A DNA stretch of 64,000 nt from Dryobates pubescens (taxonomy: Eukaryota > Chordata > Aves > Piciformes > Picidae), in NCBI RefSeq assembly GCF_014839835.1, contig NC_071642.1, positions 9,298,955 through 9,362,954 of the forward strand, given 5' to 3'. The translations under genes were made by a program, and so were the position numbers. Positions 21,130 to 32,500 of this stretch are shown here, in pieces. The notes under the pieces are model-generated. The model was not told the origin of the DNA, did not search any database, and saw only the letters and a program-made list of their open reading frames with translations. How positions within the stretch are numbered: position 1 is the stretch's first letter; each line of letters opens with the position of its first letter.

Positions 21130-23375
21130 ATGCGGCGGCCCGGGGCCATGCGGCTGGTGCGGTTCCTGCGGGCCGGGGGCAGCGAGCCCCGGCTGGGGCT
21201 GGAGGAGGCTCCCGGGGGCCCCCTGGTGGATCTGAGCGCGGCCGACCCGGCGCTGCCCGGCTCCATGCGCTGCTTCCTGGAGAGCGGCCCGCGGGGCCTG
21301 GCCAGCGCGCAGAGGTGGGTGCTGTCCCCACGCGGGGTGGTGACCCCACGGCAGCTGGTGTCCCCACGCCGGCTGTCCCCCTTGGGGGTGCCGCCGCTCT
21401 AGGTGACCCCACGGCAGCTGGTGTCCCCACGCCGGGCGTCCCCCTTGGGGGTGCCGCCGCTCTAGGTGACCCCACGGCAGCTGGTGTCCCCACGCCGGCT
21501 GTCCCCCTTGGGGGTGCCGCCGCTCTAGGTGACCCCACGGAAGCTGTTGTCCCCACGCCGGGTGTCCCCCTTGGGGGTGCCGCCGCTCTAGGTGACCCCA
21601 CGGGAGCTGTTGTCCCCACGCCGGGTGTCCCCCTTGGGGGTGCCGCCGCTCTAGGTGACCCCACGGCAGCTGGTGTCCCCACGCCGGCTGTCCCCCTTGG
21701 GGGTGCCGCCGCTCTAGGTGACCCCACGGGGGGGGGGTTGTGTGTCTCCACGCTGGGCGTCCCCACGGTGTCCACGCGTGGCCCGGTGCTGAGCCGCGGC
21801 GGCCCCGCAGGGCGCTGGAGTCCGGGCAGCACCGGGTGGCGCGGAGCTCGGTGCGGCTGCTGGCGCCCATCGGGGACCCGCAGAAGGTGATCTGCGTGGG
21901 GCTCAACTACCGCGACCACTGCCTGGAGCAGGGCGCCAAGGTGCCCAAGTACCCAATCATCTTCAACAAGTTCCCCAGCGCCATCACCGGCCCCTTCGAC
22001 GACATCGTGCTGCCCCCGGACAGCAACGTGAGCCCCTGCCCCCGGCCCCTGCCCCCGCGCCCCCACCGCGGGGCGCAGCCCCTCCACACCTCCCCCTCCC
22101 CTTTCTGTCCTTCCCCCCCAGGAGGTGGACTGGGAGGCGGAGCTGGCCGCCGTCATTGGGAAGCCAGGACATAACATCGAGGTAACCCCCCCACACGCTC
22201 CCCCTCAAGGTGGGTCTGGGGTCTGCCTGTCCCCGCCTCTATCATCCCTCCCCGTCCCCAGGAGGCGGCAGCCATGGACCACGTCGTGGGCTTCACGGTG
22301 GCCAACGACGTCAGCGCCCGGGACTGGCAGCTACGGAACGGGAGGCAGTGGCTGCTGGGGAAAACCTTCGACACCTTCTGCCCCCTGGGGCCCGCTCTGG
22401 TCACCAAAGAGGCAGTGACAGGTGGGGACATAACAGAGACAGGGGTGGGAGAGTGAGAGGGCAAAGGCAGGACAGGGAGAGCAAGAGAAGGGGGAAGGGG
22501 CAGCAAGAGAAGGGGGAAGGGGCAGGGACAGGGTGGAAACAGGTTGGGGAGAAAAGGGGCACAAGACAGGGTATGGAGACAGGACAGTGAGGGGAGGGGG
22601 ACAGGGCAGGGACAGCAGCAGAACAGGGATGGGACAGGGACAAGCCACTAAGGGGACAAGGACAAAAGACAGCAACAGAGCACAGATGGGACAGGGACAG
22701 CAACAGAACAGGGATGGGACAGGGACAGAATGGGGCCACAGGGACAAGGCAGTGAGGGGATGGGGCCAGGAGTGCTGCAGGAGGTGGCACACAGCCCCTC
22801 TGGTCCCTCAAAGGGGGTGGTGACCGTGGTGGGGGTCCCTCAGGCCTGTCCCCACGTCCCCCTGCCCCGCTGTGAGGTGTCCCTGTGTGTCCCCAGATGT
22901 GCACCGCCTGGGCATCCGCTGCAGGGTCAATGGGCAGCTGATGCAGGACAGCAGCACGCAGCAGCTCATCTTCCCCCTCCCCCACCTCATTGCCTGGGTC
23001 TCCAGGTGAGCACTGGGCTGGGGGCTGCTGACACTGGGGGGCTGCTGACACTGGGGGGCTGGGGGCTGCTGACACTGGGGGGCTGGGGGGAGGTTGGGTT
23101 GCTGCTGCTACCTGCCCTATCCACCCAGGTTCACCACCCTGCTCCCCGGTGACATCCTGCTGACAGGAACCCCTGCAGGGGTGGGCTTCTTCCGGAAGCC
23201 CCCCGTGTTCCTTCAGGTGAGGGGCAGGCAGAGCCTGGAATGGGGCTGGGGGGCAGAGTGGGGGCCCTGGGGGGCAAGGTGGGGGCTAGCAGCATGTCCC
23301 TGTGCCTTGCAGAGGGGAGATGAGGTGCAGTGTGAGATCGAGGAGCTGGGTGCCATCTGCAACAGGGTGGCCTGA
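21130..23375 (+). CDS. FAHD2A: Fumarylacetoacetate hydrolase domain-containing protein 2
   Basis: Seven coding exons: 21130-21314, 21811-22027, 22122-22181, 22262-22421, 22897-23005, 23129-23216 and 23313-23375, all phase-consistent. They give 293 residues from the first ATG or 287 from the second (21148), which matches the family start MRLV; human has about 314. The FAH fold is clear: [26 protein letters not shown] (metal-binding glutamates), [54 protein letters not shown] and the final [12 protein letters not shown]. The exact substrate is unsettled; relatives are mitochondrial oxaloacetate tautomerases or decarboxylases. It has no obvious presequence unless translation starts further upstream. 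A 63-bp array fills intron 1. The gene converges on GPAT2. Confidence 0.95.
21338..21735. repeat. Minisatellite in FAHD2A intron 1, 63-bp unit, about 6 copies
   Basis: Units begin GTGACCCCACGGCAGCTG and end GTGCCGCCGCTCTAG. Copies differ at a handful of sites (GGCTGTCC versus GGGTGTCC, GCAGCTGG versus GAAGCTGT). The array starts 24 bp after the exon donor, but the unit carries no exon sequence. The CTCTAG|GTGA junction in each unit looks like an acceptor followed by a donor-like GT. Confidence 0.9.
22440..22790. repeat. Purine-rich GGGACAGGGACAG repeat in FAHD2A intron 4
   Basis: The plus strand is nearly all A/G/C, with GGGACAGGGACAG, AACAGGGATGGGACAGG and AGAGAAGGGGGAAGGGGCAG units repeated. 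It fills most of the 475-bp intron. Confidence 0.7.
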
Positions 23376-23458
23376 GGACGGCGATGCCGAAAGTCACCTG
23401 GAGTGCAGCCCCCCCCCCTCCACCCAAAACTCTTCCCCCACCCCCACCCCGGGGGTTC

Positions 23459-23464
23459 AATAAA
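23459..23464 (+). other. FAHD2A: Polyadenylation signal AATAAA of FAHD2A
   Basis: TTCAATAAAGG lies 84 bp past the FAHD2A stop. The expected cleavage point, about 23480, is only about 30 bp from the GPAT2 stop codon on the opposite strand. Confidence 0.85.
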
Positions 23465-23494
23465 GGCAGGAGGCAGCTCTGGGCCTGCTCCTGC

Positions 23495-23500
23495 TTTATG
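23495..23500 (-). other. GPAT2: Variant polyadenylation signal CATAAA of GPAT2
   Basis: The minus strand reads CATAAA beginning 9 nt after the GPAT2 stop (stop 23509-23511). If used, the GPAT2 3'UTR is only about 25-35 nt and overlaps the FAHD2A 3' end. Confidence 0.5.
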
Positions 23501-23508
23501 AACACAGC

Positions 23509-26500
23509 TCAGGGCTGGTGGAACTGCTGGATGAAGGCTTCCAGCTTGCCCTGGTTGGTGCCCGACCGAAGCAGGTGGGAGGGCTGGAGCAGGACTCCTG
23601 CGGGGGTCTGCATCTCCTCCAGCACCTGGGGAGGGACAGCAGTGTCACAGGGGGGGTGGCCTGGGGGGTGGAGGGGAGGTGGGGCCTGGCTGTGCTTACC
23701 CCCAGTGCCTTGAAGGTCTGTAGGGAGCTGAGGGCCAGGCTCCAGCTCAGGTGCTCTGCAGGAAGAGAAAGCCCCAAGGGAGCAGCTGCACCCCCGCCTG
23801 GGGGAGACAGGAGGGGCACCCCCCCTGCCCCCCACTCCAGCTCACCAACACTGTCCTCCTGGGCCAGGAACTGCAGCAGTGCTTCCACACAGGATTCCTC
23901 TGGGATTGGGAGGGAGAGAGGGAGTCAAAGCCAGCCCCTACCCCAGCTCCTGGCAGGGCACAGCTCCTCTGTGCAGAGCCACAGCCACAAAGGAGGCTTG
24001 GCCTGTGCCTCAGTTCCTCCAGGTGCCAAGGCAAAAGGGGAGGGAGAGGGAGGGGGGGGAGGGGGAAGGAGATGGGGGGAGGGAAGGGTCAAGCCCCACC
24101 ACCCCCTCCTAGCTCCTGGAAGGGCTCCCTCCAGTCTCACACTGGGAGGGGCTTGGGCTGTGCCTCAGTCGCCCCAGAAGCCAAGCCAAGGGGGTTTGGA
24201 GGAGAGAGACTGGAGGCAGAGGGGTGGGTGGTCAGTGCCCCCAGCTGCAGGGGGACTTTGAGCCATGCCTCAGTTTCCCCCAAAGCCAAGCTGAGCAGGG
24301 CTGGTGTGGCTGGAGGAGCAGCCCAGGGGCCGTACCGGGCTGGGGCCAGCAGGGCTGCTCCAGGAAAGCTGCAGCTCTGCCGTAGGTCCTCAGCACAGGG
24401 CTCAGCAGCCGGCAGAGGAAGAAGAGGAAGCCAGGGGAGCCTGGGGGCTCCTGGAGCTGGAGGGGGGAAGCAGAGTTTGGTGAGGCCACCCTCACCCTGC
24501 CAGGCAGGGCACACCCCCCGCAGGGGGTGCTCCCCCTCGCAGTACCTTGTAGCAGCGCTTGGGGACCTCCTCCTCGCTGTCGCTGTCCTCCAGCCCCGCC
24601 CAGGGCCGGGCCCTCTGCGAGGCCAAGTCACAGACCCAGGGCCTGCTCTCCACCTGTGGGGCACACCTTTGCTGTCACCTCCAGGGTATCCCATCCCTTC
24701 CACGGGGACCCTGCTCCTCCCCCCGCAGGTGAGGGGGTACCAGGTGGGCACCAGGCTGGCACCCACCTCCTGAACCTCCAGCAGCCCACACAGCAGCAGC
24801 TTGTCCACGATGTCCTGGCTCTGGCAGTCGAGGGGCTGACAGGGCTGGGATAGGAGGAGAGAGGCTGGCAGGGCTGTGGCTGCCCCACAGCCAGGCTGGC
24901 AGCGGGGTCAGGCCCCCTGCATGTGCTGGCAGTGTCACCAGCTCCTACCTGGAGGCCGAGCAGGTTTGGGGGCAGCAGCTGGAGCAGCTGCAGGATCTTG
25001 TGGCACAGCTCCTCCTCACTCAGCACCACGCCAGAGGGGCCAGCAGGGGCTCCCAGGAAGGGCAACATCTCCAGCAGCAGGGCACGGATGGCACAGGCTG
25101 GTGGCAGAGCGGCATCACTGATCCCTGGCATCACCCATGCCCAGTGTGACCAGCTCCCCAGTGGCACCCATTCCTGGGGTCCCTGACTGCCAGTGCCAGC
25201 AGTGCCACCCCTCTCCAGCATCACCAGTTTCCAGTGCTGTTGATCCCTTGGCATCCTTGATCCCCCCCAGTGGCACCAGTTCCCCTGGCATCACTGATTC
25301 CCAGTGTCCCCCGCCCCGGGGTCACCAGTCCCAAATGTTCCCATGCCAGTGATTCCTGGTGCCCCCAATTCCCTGGTGCCCCCAATTCTCAGTGTCCCTG
25401 GGAATCAGTGATGCCAGGGGATCAATGTCCCCCACCCTGGGTCACCAGTGCCCCTCCCCCACAGCCCTGCTCCTCACCCCCCAGCGCCTCTCTGGCCAGC
25501 GCGGGCAGGAGGGCAGCGCTGTGGCAGCTCAGCTCCCTCCGGGCCTCTGCCGAGGCCTTGGGCACCACCAGGACGTCACCAAGGGAGGCCAGGTGGTAGC
25601 AGGTGAGGTGGGCACGGAGCAGGCTCAGGCTGTGCTGTACCAGGGCACGCAGCTGCCCCGAGAAGCCCACATCCTGCTGGCGCAGCAGCAGCTCCTCCAG
25701 CAGCCAGGCAAAGTCCAGCATCAGCCGGGAGAGGAGGACTCCCTGCAGGAAGAGAGGAGCTGGCTCCTTGGAGGGGCTCTGCAGTTCCTGCTCCAGAGGG
25801 AACAGACACCTGGGAAGCTTCTGGACTCACCTCCCGGTGCCTGTGCAGCAGGAGGGCAGAGGTGATCCCCACAGCCATGACAGCTGAGCAGCCAATGCCA
25901 TCTGCAGGGCACAGAGGTGCTGGGGCTGAGCCCCCGACAGGGAGAAGGCACAGCGGAGTGGGACAGCAAGCAGGGCACCCAGCAGGTGCTGGGGGGCTCT
26001 GTCCCCCCCAGCCCCAGCAGCTCTCCCCTTGGTTAGAGTCTCCATTTCCAGGCAGGAAACACACAGCTGAGCTGCAGCCTGGCAGGGGCAGAGAGCGGGG
26101 CAGGGGCGGCAGAGAGGGGGCAGGGGCGGCAGAGAAGGGGGCAGGGGCGGCAGAGAAGGGGGCAGGGGCGGCAGAGAGGGGGCAGGGGTGCAAGAGAAGG
26201 GGGCAGGGGCGGCAGAGAGGGGGCAGGGGTGCAAGAGAAGGGGGCAGGGGCGGCAGAGAAGGGGGCAGGGGTGCAAGAGAAGGGGGCAGGGGTGCAGACC
26301 CCTCACCGCTCAGCGAGTGCAGGCCCAGCTCTGTCACCACCATCTCCTCTTCCTCCTCCAAACTGCTGGCTGTTGGGGAGCCAGGACCCCAAATCTCTGC
26401 CCTCTTGGCTTCCAGCTGGCTGGGGCTGGAGAAAATGGGGAGAGAGGGCTGAGGAAGCAGGGCCAGGACAAAGCATCAGGGCTGAGACTGCCCCAGGTTC

Positions 26501-29500
26501 AGCTCCTGCTTACCACAGGCCAAGGATGCTGGGGAGCAGCAGCTTTGCTGGAGGCCTTCCTGCAGAGCTGCCTCTGGTCAGGGTCTTGGCTGCAAATTCC
26601 TGGGGACAAGAGAAAATGATCCTGGCAGCACTGCCAGCCCTCAGCAATGGGATGTGCCTGGCACTGGGGAGGCCACAGCTGGAATCCTGGGCTCAGGGTT
26701 GGGCTCTGACTGCCAGAAGGACTCTGAGGGCTGGAGCAGGGCCAGAGAAGGGCAACAGAGCTGGGGAAGGGTCTGGAGAGCAGGGCTGGGGAGGAGCAGC
26801 TGAGGCAGCTGGGGGGGTTGAGGCTGGAGCAGAGGAGGCTGAGGGAGAGCTCATTGCTCTCTGCAGCTCCTGAGAGGAGGCTGGAGCCAGGTGGGGGTTG
26901 GGCTCTGCTCCCTAGGAACAAGTGATGGGAGGAGAGGCAATGGCCTCAGGGTGCCCCAGGGGAGGCTCAGGTTGGCCATGAGGAACAATTTCCTCCTGGG
27001 AAGGTTTGCCCAGGCCTGGCCCAGGCTGCCCAGGGCAGTGGTGCAGTCCCCAGCCCTGGAGCTGTGGTGCTGAGGGCTGTGGGGTGGTGGTGCTGGGGCA
27101 GTGCAAGGTGCTCTGAAAGGCCTCCTCCACCCAAACCCATTCCATGGTTCTACACCAAGCAGCTCTTCCGTGGCCTGAGGGCCCCAGCAGGTCTGCAGCT
27201 TCCCCACGGAGAACCCAGGATGCACCCAGCCCCCCCAGCCAGCCCCCCCCGGCTGCAGAGCTCAGCAGAGCTCCTCCTTGGCTGTACCTGCAGGGAGAAG
27301 GGTTGGGCGAAGTCCACGCGGGCGCAGCCCCGGCGCCGGCACAGCGCCCGGCACGCGGCCCACAGGCAGGCGCCGAGGCCCAGGGGCTGCTGGAGACGCT
27401 GGGAGGAGAGGGCACACAGCATCAGCGGGGTGGCAGGGGCAGGCGGCACCCCCGGGGCACAGCCGGCGCCGCAGAGCCTCGCCGCGGCCTACCGCCAGGC
27501 ACCACCGGGCACCGCCGGGCACCACAGCCAGCCCCACGGGGCCTCACCGCGCCCTGCCTCTGGGCACCGCCGGGCACCGCAGCCAGCCCTGCAGAGCCTC
27601 ACCGCGCCCTGCCGCCGGGCACCGCCGGGCATCGCAGGCAGCCCCGCAGAGCCTCACTGCGCCCTGCTGCCGGGCACCGCCGGGCACCACAGGCAGCCCC
27701 GCAGAGCCTCACTGCGCCCTGCTGCCGGGCACCGCCGGGCACCACAGGCAGCCCTGCAGAGCCTCACCGCACCCTGCTGCTGGGCACTACAGGCAGCCCT
27801 GCAGAGCCTCACTGCACCCTGCTGCTGGGCACCGCAGCCAGCCCCGCAGAGCCTCACCGCACCCTGCTGCTGGGCACCGCCGGGCACCACAGGCAGCCCT
27901 GCAGAGCCTCACCGCGCCCTGCCGCCGGGCACTGCAGCCAGCCCCACGGAGCCTCACCGCACCCTGCCGCCGGGCACCGCAGGCAGCCCTGCAGAGCCTC
28001 ACTGCACCCTGCTGCTGGGCACCACAGGCAGCCCTGCAGAGCCTCACTGCACCCTGCTGCTGGGCACTACAGGCAGCCCTGCAGAGCCTCACCGCACCCT
28101 GCTGCTGGGCACCACAGCCAGCCCTGCAGAGCCTCACTGCACCCTGCTGCTGGGCACCACAGGCAGCCCTGCAGAGCCTCACTGCACCCTGCTGCTGGGC
28201 ACCACAGCCAGCCCTGCAGAGCCTCACTGCACCCTGCTGCTGGGCACCACAGGCAGCCCTGCAGAGCCTCACTGCACCCTGCTGCTGGGCACTACAGGCA
28301 GCCCTGCAGAGCCTCACTGCACCCTGCTGCTGGGCACCGCAGGCAGCCCTGCAGAGCCTCACTGCACCCTGCTGCTGGGCACTACAGGCAGCCCTGCAGA
28401 GCCTCACTGCACCCTGCTGCTGGGCACTACAGGCAGCCCTGCAGAGCCTCACTGCACCCTGCTGCTGGGCACCGCAGGCAGCCCTGCAGAGCCTCACTGC
28501 ACCCTGCTGCTGGGCACTGCAGGCAGCCCTGCAGAGCCTCACTGCACCCTGCTGCTGGGCACCACAGGCAGCCCTGCAGAGCCTCACTGCACCCTGCTGC
28601 TGGGCACTACAGGCAGCCCTGCAGAGCCTCACCGCACCCTGCTGCTGGGCACCGCAGGCAGCCCTGCAGAGCCTCACTGCACCCTGCTGCTGGGCACCAC
28701 AGGCAGCCCTGCAGAGCCTCACCGCACCCTGCTGCTGGGCACCACAGCCAGCCCTGCAGAGCCTCACTGCACCCTGCTGCTGGGCACCACAGGCAGCCCT
28801 GCAGAGCCTCACTGCACCCTGCTGCTGGGCACCGCAGGCAGCCCTGCAGAGCCTCACTGCACCCTGCTGCTGGGCACCACAGCCAGCCCTGCAGAGCCTC
28901 ACTGCACCCTGCTGCTGGGCACCACAGGCAGCCCTGCAGAGCCTCACCGCACCCTGCTGCTGGGCACCACAGGCAGCCCTGCAGAGCCTCACCGCACCCT
29001 GCTGCTGGGCACTACAGGCAGCCCTGCAGAGCCTCACTGCACCCTGCTGCTGGGCACTACAGGCAGCCCTGCAGAGCCTCACTGCACCCTGCTGCTGGGC
29101 ACCACAGGCAGCCCTGCAGAGCCTCACTGCACCCTGCTGCTGGGCACCGCAGGCAGCCCTGCAGAGCCTCACTGCACCCTGCTGCTGCTGGGCACCACAG
29201 GCAGCCCTGCAGAGCCTCACTGCACCCTGCTGCTGGGCACCACAGGCAGCCCTGCAGAGCCTCACTGCACCCTGCTGCTGGGCACCACAGGCAGCCCTGC
29301 AGAGCCTCACTGCACCCTGCTGCTGGGCACCACAGCCAGCCCTGCAGAGCCTCACTGCACCCTGCTGCTGGGCACCACAGGCAGCCCTGCAGAGCCTCAC
29401 TGCACCCTGCTGCTGGGCACCACAGGCAGCCCTGCAGAGCCTCACTGCACCCTGCTGCTGGGCACCACAGGCAGCCCTGCAGAGCCTCACTGCACCCTGC

Positions 29501-32500
29501 TGCTGGGCACCACAGCCAGCCCTGCAGAGCCTCACTGCACCCTGCTGCTGGGCACCACAGCCAGCCCTGCAGAGCCTCACCGCACCCTGCTGCTGGGCAC
29601 TACAGCCAGCCCTGCAGAGCCTCACCGCACCCTGCTGCTGGGCACTACAGCCAGCCCTGCAGAGCCTCACTGCACCCTGCTGCTGGGCACTACAGGCAGC
29701 CCTGCAGAGCCTCACTGCACCCTGCTGCTGGGCACCACAGGCAGCCCTGCAGAGCCTCACTGCACCCTGCTGCTGGGCACTACAGGCAGCCCTGCAGAGC
29801 CTCACCACGCCCTGCTGCTGGGCACTACAGGCAGCCCTGCAGAGCCTCACCGCACCCTGCTGCTGGGCACCACAGGCAGCCCTGCAGAGCCTCACTGCAC
29901 CCTGCTGCTGGGCACTACAGGCAGCCCTGCAGAGCCTCACTGCACCCTGCTGCTGGGCACTACAGGCAGCCCTGCAGAGCCTCACTGCACCCTGCTGCTG
30001 GGCACTACAGGCAGCCCTGCAGAGCCTCACTGCACCCTGCTGCTGGGCACTACAGGCAGCCCTGCAGAGCCTCACCGCACCCTGCTGCTGGGCACTACAG
30101 GCAGCCCCCCAGAGCCTCACCGCACCCTGCTGCTGGGCACCGCAGGCAGCCCTGCAGAGCCTCACCGCGCCCTGCTGCTGGGCACCGCAGGCAGCCCTGC
30201 AGAGCCTCACCGCGCCCTGCTGCTGGGCACCACAGGCAGCCCTGCAGAGCCTCACTGCACCCTGCTGCTGGGCACCACAGGCAGCCCTGCAGAGCCTCAC
30301 CGCGCCCTGCTGCTGGGCCCCGCCGGGCACCGTGTCGTAGGCGATGCCCACGGGCACCAGGAGGGCGTCGGGGACGGCGCCGCCGCGCACGGCTCGGTAC
30401 ACCGGGGCCAGCCAGCGCCGCGCCGCGGCCGAGAGCTGCGGGGACGTGGGTGGCTCCTCCAGGAAGATGAGCAGCGGCTGGCAGCTCCTCAGCACCTCCT
30501 CGACATACTGCGGAGAGAGCAGGGCAAACCTGGGGCTGCCAGCGGCACCCTGGGGTGCCAGGGCCCACTGCAGAGCCAAGAGCCTCGGCCCACAGTCAGG
30601 ACTCCCCTGGACACCTTCCCCAAGCACTTGCTGAAGCCCTACGCTGCACCCACCGTGGTCAGGACAGCCTCCAGCAGCTCTTCATCCTGCTCCATCCTTG
30701 CAGGCAGGAAGATCCCTCCCAGGTGTCTGAGCAGGGCTCTGTGGGGGGAAAGGGCACCACTGGCACCAGCCTTGCATGAGGCCACAGCATGGAATCACAG
30801 AATGGTCTTGGGTGGAAGAGACCCTTCAGAGCACCCAGTCCAGCCCTGAGCCCTGCACTGCCCCAGCACCACCACCCCATGGCCTCAGCACCACAGCTCC
30901 AGGGCTCTGGAACCCCTCCAGGGCTGGGGACTGCACCACTGCCCTGGGCAGCCTGGGCCAGGCCTGGGCAAACCTTCCCAGGAGGAAATTGTTCCTCATG
31001 GCCAACCTGAGCCTCCCCTGGGGCAGCCTGAGGCCATTGCCTCTCCTCCCATCACTTGTTCCTAGGGAGCAGAGCCCAACCCCCACCTGGCTCCAGCCAC
31101 CCCTCAGGAGCTGCAGAGAGCAATGAGCTCTCCCTCAGCCTCCTCTGCTCCAGCCTCAACCCCCCCAGCTCCCTCAGCTGCTCCTCCCCAGCCCTGCTCT
31201 CCAGACCCTTCCCCAGCTCTGTTGCCCTTCTCTGGCCCTGCTCCAGCCCTCCAAGTCCTTCTGGCAGTCAGAGCCCAACCCTGAGCCCAGGATTCCAGCT
31301 GTGGCCTCCCCAGTGCCCAGCCCAGGGGCACAGTCCCTGCCCTGCTCCTGCTGCCCACAGCACTGCTGCTCCAGGCCAGGCTGCTGCTGCCCTCCTTGCC
31401 CAGCTGGGCACTCCCTGGCTGCTCTCCAGCTGCTGGCACCCAGCACCCCCAGGGCCTTTCCTGCTGGGCACTTTGCAGCCACTCTGCCCCCAGCCTGGAG
31501 CCTTCCTGGGGTGGTTGTGACCCAGGGTCAGGACCCTGCCCTTGGCCTCAGCCATGGCTCCAGGCTGGCCAGGTCCTTCTCTAGACCCCTTGAACACTCC
31601 AGCAGATCACCACTGCCACCCAGCTCACCTCCCCCCCACTGCCCAGCTCCCTCCTCCTTGGCCCCGTGCCAGGCGGGCACAGCCACCTGCCAAGCCTTAC
31701 CGCAGGGGAGGGCTGCAGGGCTGGCCACCTACTGCCACCCTGGGCACCCCCAGCCCCTGGGAGAAGAGGATGAAGGAGAGGAGGAGCCCGTCGAGCTGGG
31801 ACTTGTGGGTGGAGAGGAAGACCAGCGGCAGGGCGGGCTGCGAGGGGGGCGGGCGGCGCTCAGCGCGGCCGCCAGGCGGCGCCGCCGCCCCCTCCCCGCC
31901 TGCCTCCCGGCCCCGCACCGTGCGGGAGGCCCTCAGCACCATCTCCAGCTGCCCTCGGTGGAGCTGCACGTTGAGGAAGAGGCGCTTCAGGAGCTTCAGC
32001 AGAGCCCAGTGGCACAACCTGCGGGCAAAGCAGCCGCTGAGCAACCCCTGCGGCAGGGGACGAGGCTGCTCCCCCAGCCCCCCGCCCCGAGCGGTGTCCC
32101 TGCCTCGGTCTCCCCCCGCAGGCGGCCACAGGGCTGCCTGAGGAGACAGCTCGACCCCAAACCTCCCTTTGCAGCTTCCCAAAGCGAAACCCTGCAAGGG
32201 TTGGACGTGACGAGGTCATCGCCCCCCTGCCTGCCCCCCAGCAGCAGAAGCTGCAGGCAATTAGCCCTCATCTCCCCTCCTCCCACACTGCTTACGGGAA
32301 GGCTCCGCAGCCTTTCATCCCCCGGGACAATTCCTTCCCTTCAGACCCCTCAGAGCTTCTTTGATTACAGCTCAATCAGACAAACAATTAGGCTGCAGCA
32401 GCTAATTGCCAACTGCTCCGCGGCAGCCAGAAGGGAGGAGAGAGAGGGAGAAAAAGTTCCTCCCTGCTTTGCTTCCCAGCCTCCCTGGAGGCTTTTTCCC

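Noticed and set aside
26640-27170. A conserved protein family shared by several open frames (MFLGSRAQPPPGSS...)
   Set aside because: The same peptide appears at each copy of a CR1 3' region, read antisense. It is repeated transposon sequence, not a gene family.
27466-30320. CRISPR-like regular repeat
   Set aside because: There are no unique spacers between repeats, and the genome is a vertebrate's; it is a head-to-tail minisatellite.
27064-30849. Open frames of 1261, 1108 and 1020 codons on the plus strand
   Set aside because: They exist because the 45-bp repeat period is a multiple of three and lacks stops. They are antisense to GPAT2 and encode only the repeat (for example LTAPCCWAPQAALQS), with no recognisable domain.
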